A DNA stretch of 64,000 nt, taken from contig OZ231126.1 of the NCBI GenBank assembly GCA_965153355.1, positions 89,528,001-89,592,000 on the forward strand. Reading direction: 5' to 3'. The position numbers and the translations under genes are program-made. The notes beneath the pieces were generated by a model that saw nothing but the letters and a program-made list of their open reading frames with translations, was not told the origin of the DNA and made no database searches. The DNA is from Flaccisagitta enflata (Eukaryota > Chaetognatha > Sagittoidea > Aphragmophora). Positions 38,005 to 49,069 of the stretch are shown here, one piece after another. Every line of letters begins with the position of its first letter. Position 1 is the first letter of the stretch.

Positions 38005-38560
38005 TGAGATGAATCAGAACTCGCGCCACACGTCAGCGCCGGAGATGTGGGGGAGGAGGAGAAAGGGGGGGCTTTTAAGTTCCAACGCCGGGGAAAGAAG
38101 TAGAAAGAAGGTATTAGAGGATGAGCGATATTTTTTGGAAATTAACGGCAAAGGGGGGGGGGGAAGAGCAAAGGGGTCAGGGTTGAAGTACCCAAAATAC
38201 ACAACGTCAAAGGGGAAACAGATAAATCGGGGAGGGGGTAAGAGCCAAGGGGTAGATATAGGGGTGGAGTATGGACTAAAGATATTGTCAAAGATGGGGG
38301 AGGGGATAAGGGCCAAAGGGTAAGGATCTAAAAATGGGGAGGGGGCTATGGATAAAGCCACAAAGGGGATAGCAGATAGATGGGGGAGGGGGTAGGAGCC
38401 AAGGGGTAAGGGTAGAAGTTGCCGAAAATGGGGAGGAGGATAAGGATAACGTCACAAGGGTGAAGGCAGATAGATGGGGGAAGATGCGACGGGGTAGAAG
38501 CCGTCAAAGATGGGGAGGAGACTAATTTGAGGGGGCAGATGTCGCCGAAGGGGAAAAAGC
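38005..38560. repeat. G-rich degenerate repeat, quadruplex-prone
   Basis: Repeated GATGGGGGAGGGG, AAGGGGTAAGG and AAAATGGGGAGGAGG motifs at irregular 60-100-bp spacing, with many runs of three or more G (a 12-G run near 38153). Both long frames are low-complexity. Confidence 0.75.
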
Positions 38561-38655
38561 AGCCGAAAATGATGCCTTAGAGGGAGAAAATTTGATCAAG
38601 AAAAGAAATTTGATCATGAAAAAAGAGCCGTAATGAGAAGCCAAGATTCGTACTC

Positions 38656-38873
38656 CATCATTTCTTCTTTTCATTTCTTTTCTTTTCTTTTCTTTTCTTT
38701 TCTTTTCTTTTCTTTTCTTTTTTTCTTTTCTTTTCTTTTCTTTTCTTTTCTTTTCTTTTCTTTTCTTTTCTTTTCTTTTCTTTTCTTTTCATTTCATTTC
38801 ATTTCATTTCTTTTCTTTTCTTTTCTTTTCTTTTCTTTTCTTTTCTTTTCTTTTCTTTTCTTTTTTGTTTCTT
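38656..38873. repeat. (TTTTC)n microsatellite
   Basis: Pentanucleotide array with a short TTTCA block near 38790-38810. Confidence 0.96.
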
Positions 38874-38889
38874 TTCTTTTTCCCTTTAT

Positions 38890-39982
38890 TCTTTTTTCCT
38901 ACTGACTTGTCGAGTGGATCCTCGTATTTTGGGGGCTTGGAATTGGCGATTTCGGTCCAAATCAACCAGGCGTGACGACGCACGATATAATATAATAGAT
39001 GATATGATAGATGTAGGTACTCTACGCTCTAGAGGGCAAATTACCGACTGGTCAAACCATCGAATGGGGAAAGGGGCAAAGGTACAGAAACGGGTACAGA
39101 AGCGGATACAGAAATGGGCATGATATTGATTGCAAAGATATCGATTCCTTTAATCTTAATTCATTGTTGGGGGGGTGTCACGTAATGTAATGTAACTTGA
39201 TTCATTTTTGATGGGGCAGTACAACATCATTAGGCACATTGAAAGCTATATCCCCAGATAGCCCCAAAAAAGTACAAATACTTATTTCCATTGGGCTCGA
39301 ATGTTCACCTCATTTTCTAACAAGTTACTTCACTGATTTACTCGAACAAATGGGGAATAAAAAATGAATGGAAAAAAGAGTTTCAAACAATTGAACAGAT
39401 CTAAAAAGACTGTGACAGACCATCATGGCGCGCCACTTTCGGCCATGCTTAGAATTACTCCATTTTTTCACGTGGAGAGCATACGAAAGCTATCACGAGC
39501 ATTCAGAGAGAAAAAAAGGGATAAAAGGATTGAAAAAAAGAGAGAAGAAAAAAAAACGAGTCACATAATTAGGAACAACAAAAACTCGAAAAACTGAAAG
39601 AAGGTCAGCCTCGCGCGGAGCAGAGGAGAGCGTAAAAAGTGGAGTAATCGGCCAACCGCGAAAACGAAAGAGAAAAAAAAAGAGAAAAAAAAAGACCGTA
39701 CATAGAAAAAAAGAGAACGAGAGTCCATTCCACGAAGGTCATAAACATATATTCTACACATAAAAAAAGAAGAAGATGACGTAGGCGGGGTACAGAATGA
39801 AAGAGAGAGAGAGAGAAAGAAAAGGCACACGCACCATTTGCGCCACCTTGAGACGAGAAAGGACATGACAATCGGACAAAAGAAGAACTAGAATGAAAAA
39901 TAATCCGGTGTTTGCACTAAGACCGGGCCTAACCCCGCGTGTGGCTACGCATGCAAATGACACTAAAGAAAAAAAGAACTAC
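38890..39982. other. Spacer, partly purine-rich
   Basis: No gene supported. A-rich GAAAAA tracts at 39510-39790. Confidence 0.4.
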
Positions 39983-40114
39983 TTTTTAGGTGCGACAAAG
40001 CACCTCTATGACTGGCTGTGTCCGTTGGTCGGTTGGTTGGTTGGTCGGTTGGTCGGGTAACGCATTCGTTCGACGATTCACACGTCGCACCTTATTGGCC
40101 TACTTGGCCTTGTT
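39983..40114 (+). mobile_element. Hairpin-ended repeat, GGTGCGAC class (well-preserved copy)
   Basis: TTTTTAGGTGCGACAAAGCACCT (hairpin arms 39989-39993 and 40000-40004), CTATGACTGGCTGTGTCC, a (GGTT/GGTC)n tract, and AACGCATTCGTTCGACGATTC. GTCGCACC (40084-40091) is the exact reverse complement of GGTGCGAC (39989-39996). The copy closes with the hairpin GGCC-tactt-GGCC and TTGTT. At 132 bp this is the clearest copy of its class. Confidence 0.88.
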
Positions 40115-40235
40115 TTCCTTCTTTTGCTGCCGGGAACGATTTGCAGTTTGCGACCCCCATCCCCATAGGCCATAGCCCCTATCTGCCCTCTGAAACTCCC
40201 AGTTTGTAAATCACTTTAGCTGCCATTATGCCTGG

Positions 40236-40242
40236 CTATATC

Positions 40243-40302
<60 letters not shown>

Positions 40303-40320
40303 CCTGCCTGTCTGTCTGTT
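40236..40320. repeat. (GTCT)n microsatellite
   Basis: Pure CTGT units with ACCT/GCCT variants at the 3' end. Confidence 0.95.
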
Positions 40321-40356
40321 ATCTTTGTAGCACTCTGTCTTCCTGACCATCAGTGT

Positions 40357-40446
<90 letters not shown>
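40357..40446. repeat. (TC)n microsatellite
   Basis: Pure TC run. Confidence 0.97.
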
Positions 40447-40449
<3 letters not shown>

Positions 40450-41127
40450 GTATAGTTATTGGGTGAACGTGAGACGAAATCTGAATTTAAGAGTATTGCC
40501 TAATGGCATCGTAACATGGAATGGGAGGCTTTAGTTCAGGTTGGAATCCGTTTCTCGTCTGCCCTCCTAAAAAGCCTTGGATTTAAAGCCTAGTCGCGTT
40601 CGTCCGGCCTTGCTACAGAGCACCAGATACCACCACCATAAACACAAAGTACCTATCACCCTCAAATCACTTCCTTTTCACCCTCAAATCACCTCCTCAT
40701 CACTCCCAAATCACCTCAACAACAACAACAGTTCACCTGCTGGCGCAGTTTTCTAATCTGTCGTACATTTCGAAGATTTCGAAGAGGATAAATAATGTGA
40801 CTTACACACATGTATGTTGCTTATTGTAAAAAAAGTCGAATTATGTAATTCGACTTTTTGTAACATAGGGTAAAATAAAAGTTTTCCTATTTTGCTTTTA
40901 AGCTATTTTTGAAAGTTGAGCCATTTCCCTGGTGGCAGTATATATTTTTTGAAATTCACAGCTAAGAAATAGCTTATTTTTGTCTTCCAAATGGAGCCAA
41001 CCAGAGGTCTCTTGAATGATTATTTTTCATGTTATGATTTTTTTTAATGTTTTTTTTCACATTTTTTGCATTTTTTCCAAAGATCCATATTCTCAATTGT
41101 TCCTAATTTCAAGCCCTATAAGGTAAT
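40447..41127. other. Spacer with one strong hairpin at about 40832
   Basis: AAAAAGTCGAATTA and TAATTCGACTTTTT form a 14-bp stem with a two-base loop (about 40830-40859). AGTCGCGTTCGTCCGGCCTT near 40589 may be a hairpin-family 3' end. No gene. Confidence 0.5.
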
Positions 41128-41420
41128 AACAAGGCTGGATACACGGGCCAAGACGGTGCGTGGGCGTTATTAATTCTTAGACCTATCCTTAGCTCCATCA
41201 GACCTATCCCTAGCTTTATCAGACCTATCCCTAGCTCCATTGGACCTATTCCAAGCTCTATCAGGCCTATCCCGAGTTCTATCAGACCTATCCCGAGCTC
41301 TATCAGACCTATCCCAAGCTCTATCAGACCTATCACTAGCTCTATCAGACCTATCCCCAGACCTATCCAACCTATCACCAGACCTATCCAACCTATTTCC
41401 AGCTCAATCAGACCTAACCA
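41128..41420 (-). mobile_element. Hairpin-family 3' end plus 21-bp minisatellite
   Basis: Minus-strand reading ends CGCACCGTCTTGGCCCGTGT followed by ATCCAGCCTTGTT at 41128. It is preceded by about 11 copies of the 21-bp unit GATAGGTCTGATAGAGCT(C/A)GG. The same unit lies at 25636-25806 in the opposite orientation, and the same end at 35738. Confidence 0.7.
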
Positions 41421-41507
41421 TAGCTGATTATTTAAGTGAATGAAATGACGAGTATCATCAATGATGAATAAAAGGAGTTTTCAATTGATTTCAAACATTT
41501 TTAGCGA

Positions 41508-41853
41508 TTTTCAGTCCCGTGCTACGCGACTCTACACCCCGCTTTGTCGGTTGGTTGGTCGGTTGGTCGATCGGTCCCCTTTTTACTTTTTTGGTGTTTT
41601 TGAACTTTTTTGGGCTCAAAGCTCCTTCCCAAATGCCATTATAAGTCATTCTAAGTGATTCTTAGTCATTTTTAGTCATATTAAGTTATATTAAGTCCCT
41701 TGAGTCAATCAGGTCTATTTCATCATTTAAGTCAATTTAAGTCTTTCCAAGTCATTTAAAGTCATTGCAGGTTGTGTTTAGTCATTTAAAGTCAATCTAA
41801 GTCATCTTAAGATATTTATGTCCCGCACGTGACTTATAGGTGTCGGCCTTGTT
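41508..41853 (+). mobile_element. Hairpin-ended repeat, GTCnCGTGC class
   Basis: TTTTCAGTCCCGTGCTACGCGACT starts the copy, then CTACACCCCGCTTTGTCGGTTGG and a GGTT/GGTC tract. Near the end GCACGTGAC (41825-41833) pairs with GTCCCGTGC (41514-41522) with one mismatch, followed by TTATAGGTGTCGGCCTTGTT. The interior has degenerate AAGTCATTTAAGTC repeats (41640-41815). Confidence 0.75.
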
Positions 41854-42079
41854 CATTCGAGCGTTACCAACGGATAGACAGATGGACTGAGCCTCTTAGA
41901 GACATGTATAGAGGTGCTATGGCGCATCTGGGAATCATCCTAGCATATTTCTGAATCATTTCCAGTTATTTTTGCTTCTTTTTGAGATTTAAAACTGGAG
42001 CATGACTGACTGACTGACCAACCAACCAACCAACCAACAGACAGAGCCTCTTATAGAGGTGCTATGGCGCACCCAAAAA
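41854..42079 (-). mobile_element. Two overlapping hairpin-ended copies, GGTGCGCC class
   Basis: Minus strand starts TTTTTGGGTGCGCCATAGCACCT with a GGTT/GTCA tract. A second start, AGATGCGCCATAGCACCTCTA, lies at about 41895-41918. The arrangement suggests tandem or nested insertion. Confidence 0.65.
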
Positions 42080-42135
42080 TAGTCAAAATGTTACGCAGAT
42101 TGACTCTGACTTTTATGACGCTAGCTTTCACCTCT

Positions 42136-42136
<1 letters not shown>

Positions 42137-42179
<43 letters not shown>

Positions 42180-42305
42180 GAGAAGAGAGAGAGAGAGAGA
42201 GAGAACAGACAGACAGAGAGAAACAGAAGAGAAACAGAGAGAGAGAGAGAATGATGGAGGCTGAGAAGAGAGAGAGAGAAGATAGAGAGAGAGAGAGAGA
42301 ACACA

Positions 42306-42345
<40 letters not shown>

Positions 42346-42365
42346 GAGGGAGAGAGAGAAAGAAA
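42137..42365. repeat. (GA)n, (GACA)n and (CA)n compound microsatellite
   Basis: GA runs with ACAGAC interruptions, then a CA run at 42301-42340, then GAGAAA. Confidence 0.95.
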
Positions 42366-42397
42366 GGGAAATAAAGATACAAAGAGACATGTTGATG

Positions 42398-42552
42398 AAA
42401 AAGGCCAAGTAGGCCAATAAGGTGAGATGTGTGGATCATCAAATGAATGCGTTACCAACTAACAGACCAACCAACTGACCAACCGACCAACCGACCAACC
42501 AACCAACCAATGGACACAGCCATTATAGGCGTGCTTTGTTGCATTTAAAAAA
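42398..42552 (-). mobile_element. Hairpin-ended repeat, decayed GGTGCGAC class
   Basis: Minus strand starts TTTTTTAAATGCAACAAAGCACG and has a (GGTT/GGTC)n tract, AACGCATTCATTTGATGATCC and CTTATTGGCCTACTTGGCCTTTTT. The body matches the copy at 39983-40114 but the paired segments are mutated. Confidence 0.7.
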
Positions 42553-42656
42553 CAGACAGGCAGTCAACCAAAAAGCATGAGATAAATACACAGAACGGAC
42601 TCCCATTAACGACTTTTTTTCGTCGGCGATAGCCGCCTTTTGGTACATCAACGAAT

Positions 42657-42765
42657 GAATAAATCAATGAATGAATGAATGAATGAATGAATGAATGAAT
42701 GAATGAATGCATGAATGAATGAATGAATGAATCAATGAATGAATGAATGAATGAATGATTGAAGA
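42657..42765. repeat. (GAAT)n microsatellite
   Basis: GAAT units with rare variants. Confidence 0.95.
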
Positions 42766-42972
42766 GGAAGAGTCATCTAGTGAGTGAATGAATGAAAAGG
42801 TGGATGGACGAACGAACGGACAGACATGACCGAACAAAGACATTAAAAGTCTCATAGAATTTATAAAAAAAAAAAAAAAATTTCTACTGATCAAGGGGTA
42901 ATTTCATTCAGGCTGACTGTCCGTTGATTGTGCAGGTTTAGTTTCAATAGGTATCACTCTTACTGTTTGCTT

Positions 42973-42975
<3 letters not shown>
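42766..42975. other. Spacer
   Basis: Short spacer with an A-run near 42866. Confidence 0.4.

Positions 42976-43063
<88 letters not shown>
42976..43063. repeat. (TC)n microsatellite
   Basis: Pure TC run. Confidence 0.97.
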
Positions 43064-43067
<4 letters not shown>

Positions 43068-43240
43068 CTTTCCAGTTTTTTTTTCTTCCTTGTCTGTTCT
43101 TTGCTAGATGTTGCCTATCATTCTTGTATCATTGAGGACGAGGTCTCGATTTTTGCCCTACGGACAAATGTTCCGTGTGGAGAGGAATTAAGCCACTTCC
43201 TTCTCAACAACAAGTTTGACTTTCAAAACGGACAAAGAAC

Positions 43241-43474
<234 letters not shown>

Positions 43475-43715
43475 TGACACGTGACAGACAGACCAAGCGA
43501 CAGGCAGACAGAATATATGCGAAATGAAAAAAATGAAATAAATGAGTCAGAAAGTAACGAGTAATAAAAGAAATGACAATAGATGCAGCAAAGATGGGAA
43601 AACAAGCAAATCTTAAAAACAGAAAAAGAAACTCGCCAAAACGCGCTTTACAACACCATAAAGCATCACGACTGAAAGCACGGATTCCTAGGCTAATTAC
43701 TGATCATAGATTGTT

Positions 43716-43740
43716 TGAGTTTGAGTTTGAGTTTGAGTTT
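43716..43740. repeat. (TTTGAG)n microsatellite
   Basis: Four copies of a hexanucleotide. Confidence 0.85.
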
Positions 43741-44341
43741 GGTCACAGATTGGTTGAGTTATGTTGGACAAAGAAAATTTTTTTAGAATTGTTCATTACT
43801 GGTCAAAGGTGGGTCAAAATTGGGCAAGAAATTAGTCTTTGACTCTTCAAGGATCAAAGCAGAAATTGGAAGGTAAGTTAATTCTTTGCCAGCCAGTTGA
43901 TGTTGATGAGTAGAAGTAAAGGATTGGATGTCGATCCTGATGCCAAGTATTTTCGTTTGAATCAGTTGTGTAATGAAAAAAAACCGATCGTACAACATTG
44001 TTGTCTCATCCTAAGCTGCTAACTTCTTTTTCTTTCATCCCTCCACATACAGTGGAATCCCACCTTAGTGGCCCCTCTATTTAAGGGATATCCGCATTTA
44101 AGAGACAACACTCTCTGTACTTGGATACCTGAACATTTTGATTTTGATGTCACCCTTCACGGCCGTGAGAGAATCTACTTCTGGTAATCAACGTACACTT
44201 TGATTAGGGATGGGGAAGTAATCTGTTGCAATCTGTTCCATCGCTCCTGCTTCCGCTTCCGCTTCCGCTTCTGCATCCGCTTCCATTCTATAGTTTGAAG
44301 GCATACTATTACCCATCCCACTACCGTCTAATGCATCAAAG
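43741..44341. other. Spacer with a possible MITE end
   Basis: TACAGTGGAATCCCACCTTA at about 44050 resembles a pogo/Tc1-type terminus, but no matching inverted end was found. (CTTCCG)n-like units at 44250-44275. No gene. Confidence 0.4.
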
Positions 44342-44458
44342 TTTTTTAAGTGTGTCAAAGCACGTCAGTAACAGGCTGTGTCTGTTGGTCGGTCGGTCGA
44401 TCGGTAACGCATTTGTTCGATGATCCACTTACTGCCTTTTGGCCTTCTTGGCTTTGTA
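44342..44458 (+). mobile_element. Hairpin-ended repeat, decayed copy
   Basis: TTTTTTAAGTGTGTCAAAGCACG, GGCTGTGTCTGTTGGTCGG, AACGCATTTGTTCGATGATCC and TTTTGGCCTTCTTGGCTTTG: the same order as the copy at 39983-40114. Confidence 0.7.
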
Positions 44459-44461
44459 TCC

Positions 44462-44596
44462 TTTTTATGTGCACCAAAGCACCTCTATAACTTGTTGTGT
44501 CCGACGGTCTGTCTGTCTGTCTGTCGGTTGGTCTGTTGGTAACGCATTCGTTCAACGACCCATACGGCGCACCTTATTGGCCTACTTGGCCTTGTT
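44462..44596 (+). mobile_element. Hairpin-ended repeat, GTGCACC/GGCGCACC variant
   Basis: TTTTTATGTGCACCAAAGCACCT, CTATAACTTGTTGTGTCC, a GTCT/GGTT tract, AACGCATTCGTTCAACGACCC, GGCGCACC, GGCCTACTTGGCC and TTGTT. It lies head-to-tail behind the previous copy. Confidence 0.78.
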
Positions 44597-44983
44597 GAAT
44601 CAATGTCGTTTTCTTAGTCTTGTGAAATATCGAATTACTTTTAAAAAAATTTAAATTGTTAAAATGACTTTAATATGTCAAAGTGCTGGTCTCCTTCGCG
44701 AAATCAATCAGTGTCTTTTGTGTATAAGTGTTATTAAGCGGTTGAGATTGCCCAAAGCACTTTCATCATCAGAACACTTCTCATTATGATTATTCCACGC
44801 CTTCGCCACGTGTTCAGAATCCTGGTATCTCTACGTACAAGTTACATACATGATTACTCATTACACTATTCTACATTCCCACTACCCGTAAAGCTAGGCT
44901 CTATCTTACGACGCAGACTAACAGTACATACCCTTCTCCTCTCCATTTTTTTCTTTTTCTGTGTGCATGAATATCCTTTTTTG

Positions 44984-44987
<4 letters not shown>
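44597..44987. other. Spacer, nothing recognised
   Basis: No gene recognised. Confidence 0.4.

Positions 44988-45074
<87 letters not shown>
44988..45074. repeat. (TC)n microsatellite
   Basis: Pure TC run. Confidence 0.97.
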
Positions 45075-45078
<4 letters not shown>

Positions 45079-45159
45079 CGTTGTTGGAAAGGTCACTTTC
45101 AAAGCCGGAGCTCCAAATGAGAGTGAGAACTTACGCTTTTCAAATGGCTTTGCAATGAA

Positions 45160-45605
45160 CGAGCCGCCTACGCCACCGCTTCCGCCCCTAACCGTGGCTC
45201 TGCTTCAACCACCTCTTTCTCCTAGACTGCTCTGCCTCCTCCTCCACCGCCTCCGCTCCTCTGCCGCCGGCGCTTTCTCCGTCCGTCCGCCGCCTCCGCT
45301 GCCTCTCTGCCTCCTCTTCCTCACCCGCTCCCACCTCCCCTCATACCGTGGCTCCGCCTCAACCACCTCTGTCTCCGCCCCTCTCTGCCTCCTCCTCCAG
45401 CGCCTCCACCCCACTGCCTTCTCCTCCGCAGCCTTCCCCCGCAGCCTCTGTCGCTTTCTCCTTCTCCACCACATCTGCCCCACTGCCTCCTCCTCCATGG
45501 CCTCCGCGCGCCGCCTCCGCTACCTCCTCTGCCCCTCCTCCTCCTCCGCCTCCACCTTTGCTTCTTTGCGCCACCCGATTTTTTTGGCCTCGGCCCATTC
45601 TCTCT
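45160..45605. repeat. CCT/CCG-rich low-complexity stretch
   Basis: CCGCCTCCGCT and CCTCCTCC motifs in degenerate tandem. The frames give Pro/Ser/Leu-rich or, on the other strand, Gly/Glu/Arg-rich products. No domain. CpG content is high for the region. Confidence 0.65.
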
Positions 45606-45878
45606 TACATTGCCGAGCTGTACTCTAGCGTGTAGATACGAAACGGATCACGGATGCTATGTTGTATATATTTCTGTGTCCGTCGGAAGGTATGAGTTTT
45701 TTTTTTTTTTTTTGCTACACCTATAATGACAGAATGAAGGTCAAACCGGTAAGTAAATGTTGCTGTTATTATCGTGATGGACAGTTGAAGTCATGAGACT
45801 CGTGGGAGTCTTGGGACGTCGTCAACCAAAGAAGCCAAAACCGGATAGAGGATGGAGTTGAAGAACAGCTAACGGATG
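45606..45878. other. Spacer
   Basis: T-run near 45697. No gene. Confidence 0.4.
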
Positions 45879-45979
45879 AATAAGCCCGGGCGGGCAACTC
45901 GATGCGTCATTAGGGCGCTATTAGAGAAAGCGTAACGGACATACAAACCGACGGACGGCCCGACGGACGCATCTAAAAA
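45879..45979 (-). mobile_element. Short hairpin-ended repeat, GATGCGTC class
   Basis: Minus strand: TTTTTAGATGCGTCCGTCGG, a short GTCC/GTCG tract, then GACGCATC paired exactly with the 5' GATGCGTC (plus-strand positions 45901-45908 and 45966-45973), and the hairpin GCCCG-c-CCGGGC before TTATT. The local 5' hairpin partner is missing. Confidence 0.75.
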
Positions 45980-46419
45980 TAGAAATAAATGAAATAACAT
46001 CAAGGATGGAACGGTAATGCTCAGTGTAGGGGCTGGTAGAGAGCTGATCTTCTACAGTTGAAGTCAAGTTTCCCTCTATTTGTATAAAGTCAAGTCATGA
46101 GGCGGGAATACAAAATCTATATTCGGAGATTTAAATTTCATTTTCTAAGCCGTAGTCCTGACACGCATAATGGTTAGTCATAAATCGCGAAATAACTGAG
46201 ACCACTGGGCTCCATGAAGCAGTTGTTTTTGAGCATGGGGGTCTATCAAGAGAAAAGGAAAAAAAAAGAATTCTGAACTCATGATTTAGGAAATATTTGA
46301 GAGAATTTTGATCGCACACGAATCAAGAGAAAGAAAGAGAGAGAGGAAGTGGGTAAGTTGGTGGAATTGTCGGGTGGCTGAGTGTTAGGCTCTTTTTACC
46401 GATTTAGCTCGAATAGGAC
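45980..46419. other. Spacer, nothing recognised
   Basis: No gene or repeat recognised. Confidence 0.4.
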
Positions 46420-46832
46420 GGGGGAGTGCGTTTCCATGTTCTTAAATTCTCAATTAAGATCCAGGGGGAGGGGGAGGAGTATGTTCCACGTTCTTTTTAT
46501 CAGTTGAGGTCCAGGGAGAGGGGAAGGGGGATGCGTGTTTCCATGTTCTTTTTATCAATTAAGATCCAGGCGGAAGGGAAGGAGTATGCTCCACGTTCTT
46601 TTTATCAGTTGAGGTCCAGGGAGAGGGGAAGGGGGATGCGTGTTTCCATGTTCTTTTTATCAGTTAAGGTCCGGTGGGAGGGGGAGGGGGATGCGTGTTT
46701 CCATGTTCTTTTTATCAGTTTAAGTCCAGGGCGAGGGGGATACGTGTTTCCATGTTCTTTTTATCAATTGAGGTCCAGGGGGAGGGGAAGGGGGATACGT
46801 GTTTCCATGTTCTTTTTATCAGTTAAGGTCCA
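46420..46832. repeat. ~55-bp minisatellite, ~7 copies
   Basis: Unit contains CCATGTTCTTTTTATCAGTT and AGGTCCAGGGRGAGGGG with small length changes between copies. Confidence 0.9.
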
Positions 46833-47209
46833 CGTGCTATCCTGACTTAAACCTCGTTGGCCGTCGTCCTTTGACCTCGAAAGGGAGCTTCCTGACCTTT
46901 TTCCAATCAGATTCTTCGCGACGAGTCCAATGGCCAGTCCAATGTCCATGGTGCCCATGAAACCCATGGAAAATGAGGTCATCCGAGGCCAACAGCCCTT
47001 TCACCTTTCTCTCTCTTTCGCTTCGCTTTCATAGCTCTTTCTAGTCTCCCTATCTTCTTTTTTTTTTTTCTATTTTGGTCTTTTTTGTTCGAAGGTTAGG
47101 ATATGTGCCAGTTTTGTCTTTATGCATTATGTTTTATGTACAGTGCGACTGATAATTAAGACATAATCGAGACATGAATAAGTTTCAGTTGTTTGTGGGT
47201 GATTAATGC
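46833..47209. other. Spacer
   Basis: No gene recognised. Confidence 0.4.
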
Positions 47210-47377
47210 AACAAGGCCGGATACACGGCCACCAGTTGCGGACGGGTGGGCAGGGGCGGAAATTTGCGTATTCCCACTTTTCAACTCGAGCGTGACCGAC
47301 CGACCAACCGACCGACCAACCGATCGACCGACGGACGGACAAAGCCTCTTATAGAGTTGCGTGTCCGCAACTAAAAA
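47210..47377 (-). mobile_element. Hairpin-ended repeat, GTTGCGGAC class (well-preserved copy)
   Basis: Minus strand: TTTTTAGTTGCGGACACGCAAC, CTCTATAAGAGGCTTTGTCC, a GTCC/GTCG/GTTG tract, ACGCTCGAGTTGAAAAGTGGG, CCCCTGCCCACCC, GTCCGCAAC, then the hairpin GGCCG-tgtatc-CGGCC and TTGTT. On the plus strand GTTGCGGAC is at 47235-47243 and its partner GTCCGCAAC at 47363-47371. This is the best reference copy of its class (168 bp). Confidence 0.88.
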
Positions 47378-48112
47378 TTCATGACCGAATTTAAGAAGAG
47401 AACAGAAACATCGCACCTCCCACAAAATGAAAATAATCGTTGAAAATCAGCTAAATTCATGGGTTGGACATGCATATACTAACCAATGATTACTTAGTAT
47501 TTAGCCATATTTTTGTTTACACGGGTGAAATCATGTCAAAACATCGGAAAACATCAGAAAATGATGAAAATCCCGGAGAAAAACAAATGACGCCAACCAC
47601 AGAAATCGTCAAAGTTCATTGCAACCTCGAGCAAACGGGAGGGCGTCTCAGTAATTTTCTGTCTGCTTCTTTCACACATATATGAAAGAGGACATCTAAT
47701 ACTGTCTGAAACTGTTTTCAAAAAATATTTTCTCCGATGCGCACCCTTTCTAGCAATCGCATCTTTCCATGGCAGGTTTGTATGAAAAATACTGAGCAAA
47801 ATGACTTCAGTTGACAGTTTCTGATGGGAGTAAGCGGAATTAAACGAAGATTTTGACCCGGTCAATAGTTTTTTGAACAAATATTTTTAGAAATACCTAA
47901 TAAGGCTTATTACTTATTACTAGTTTAAGTGCTTTGAAATAAATAAATCTGTCTTACTGTTTAAAATTCATGAAAGTTAAAGTTAATGCATCAGACATGA
48001 GTTTAGGAAATGCCTCTTTATTTTAACTTAATTAAAAAAAATGACGAAATGCTCAATCTCACAAAAGACAATAATCCGGCAAAGTGGCTAAATCCCGAAC
48101 GAAATGGTAGGT
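47378..48112. other. AT-rich spacer
   Basis: No gene recognised. A 73-codon plus frame at 47464-47685 has no known motif. Confidence 0.4.
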
Positions 48113-48478
48113 TTGTTGTCTCCGCCGCGGTTGGTTGTCTCTGCTGTGGTTGGTTGTCTCTGCTGTGGTTGTATGTCTCTGCTGTGGTTGTATGTCTCTG
48201 CTGTGGTTGTATGTCTCGGCTGTAGTTAGTTGTCTCTGCTGTGGTTGTATGTCTCGGCTGTGGTTGGTTGTCTCTGCTGTGGTTAGATGTCTCTGCGGTG
48301 GTTGGATGTCTCTGCTGTGGTAGGATGTCTTGGCTGTGGTTAGTTGTCTTTACTGTGGTTTGTTGTCCCCGCCGCAGTTGGATGTCCCCACTGTAATTGG
48401 TTGTCCCCGCCGCGGTTGGATGTCCCCGCTGTGGTTGGTTGTCCCCGCTGTGGTTGGTTGTCTCAGCGGCGGTGTGCT
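48113..48478. repeat. 21-bp minisatellite, ~17 copies
   Basis: Unit close to GGTTGGTTGTCTCTGCTGT with GTATG and CCCCGCCGC variants. Because 21 is a multiple of three the frames stay open (Leu/Trp/Val/Ser-rich), which is not evidence of a gene. Confidence 0.92.
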
Positions 48479-49069
48479 GTGGCCGGTGCGCGTGCTTTGG
48501 CTTAATCTCCAGCTTATTTTTCCCCTCCTTTTTTCATCATTTTCGGGGTCTTTTTTCCTTCCTTCCATTTGAGACGATATTTGATATCGCAATTTCCGAA
48601 GCCACAAACTAAAGAGTATTATATAGAGGGCGGGGTTTTTTCGGCTTTTCCTTTTTTCCTTCCATGAAAACTCGACGACATCTTTTTTTTTTTTACTTTT
48701 TGGAGTTGCCTTTCTGCCAAAACAGTCCCCTTGTCTTGTACTAAATTTCCAATATCCAACCATTCAATCAGTACCTCCTTCCATTTAACTAGACAATCAT
48801 CCCATGGCCCTTTTGGGTGCTTCACATAGCTTGGAGTATACCTTCACCCAACTTAGGTAATATGGAGAAGCAAATATCATAAAGATGATCATTTTTCTTT
48901 TTTCAAAATTCCTTCATTTTCCGTTTTTTGTTTAGGCCATAAAGTTCCCACAGAAATCCCAGAAATCAGCAAAATCCTATATAGTTTTGTTATTAAAAGG
49001 ACAATTATTTGTTTAAGAAAAACATGGTTTTTTTAAGAATAGACTAAATTATCAGAACAGAAACTGTAA
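48479..49069. other. Spacer upstream of the LINE fragment
   Basis: T-run near 48683. No gene, and no endonuclease domain of the LINE is detectable. Confidence 0.4.

Noticed and set aside
43741-44100. Complete MITE starting at TACAGTGGAATCCC near 44050
   Set aside because: Only one terminus found; no matching inverted end within several hundred bases.
45205-45635. Pro/Ser- or Gly/Glu-rich frames on both strands
   Set aside because: CCT/CCG low-complexity sequence keeps several frames open; no domain recognised.
48135-48323. Leu/Trp/Val-rich open frame
   Set aside because: Frame kept open by a 21-bp minisatellite, a multiple of three.
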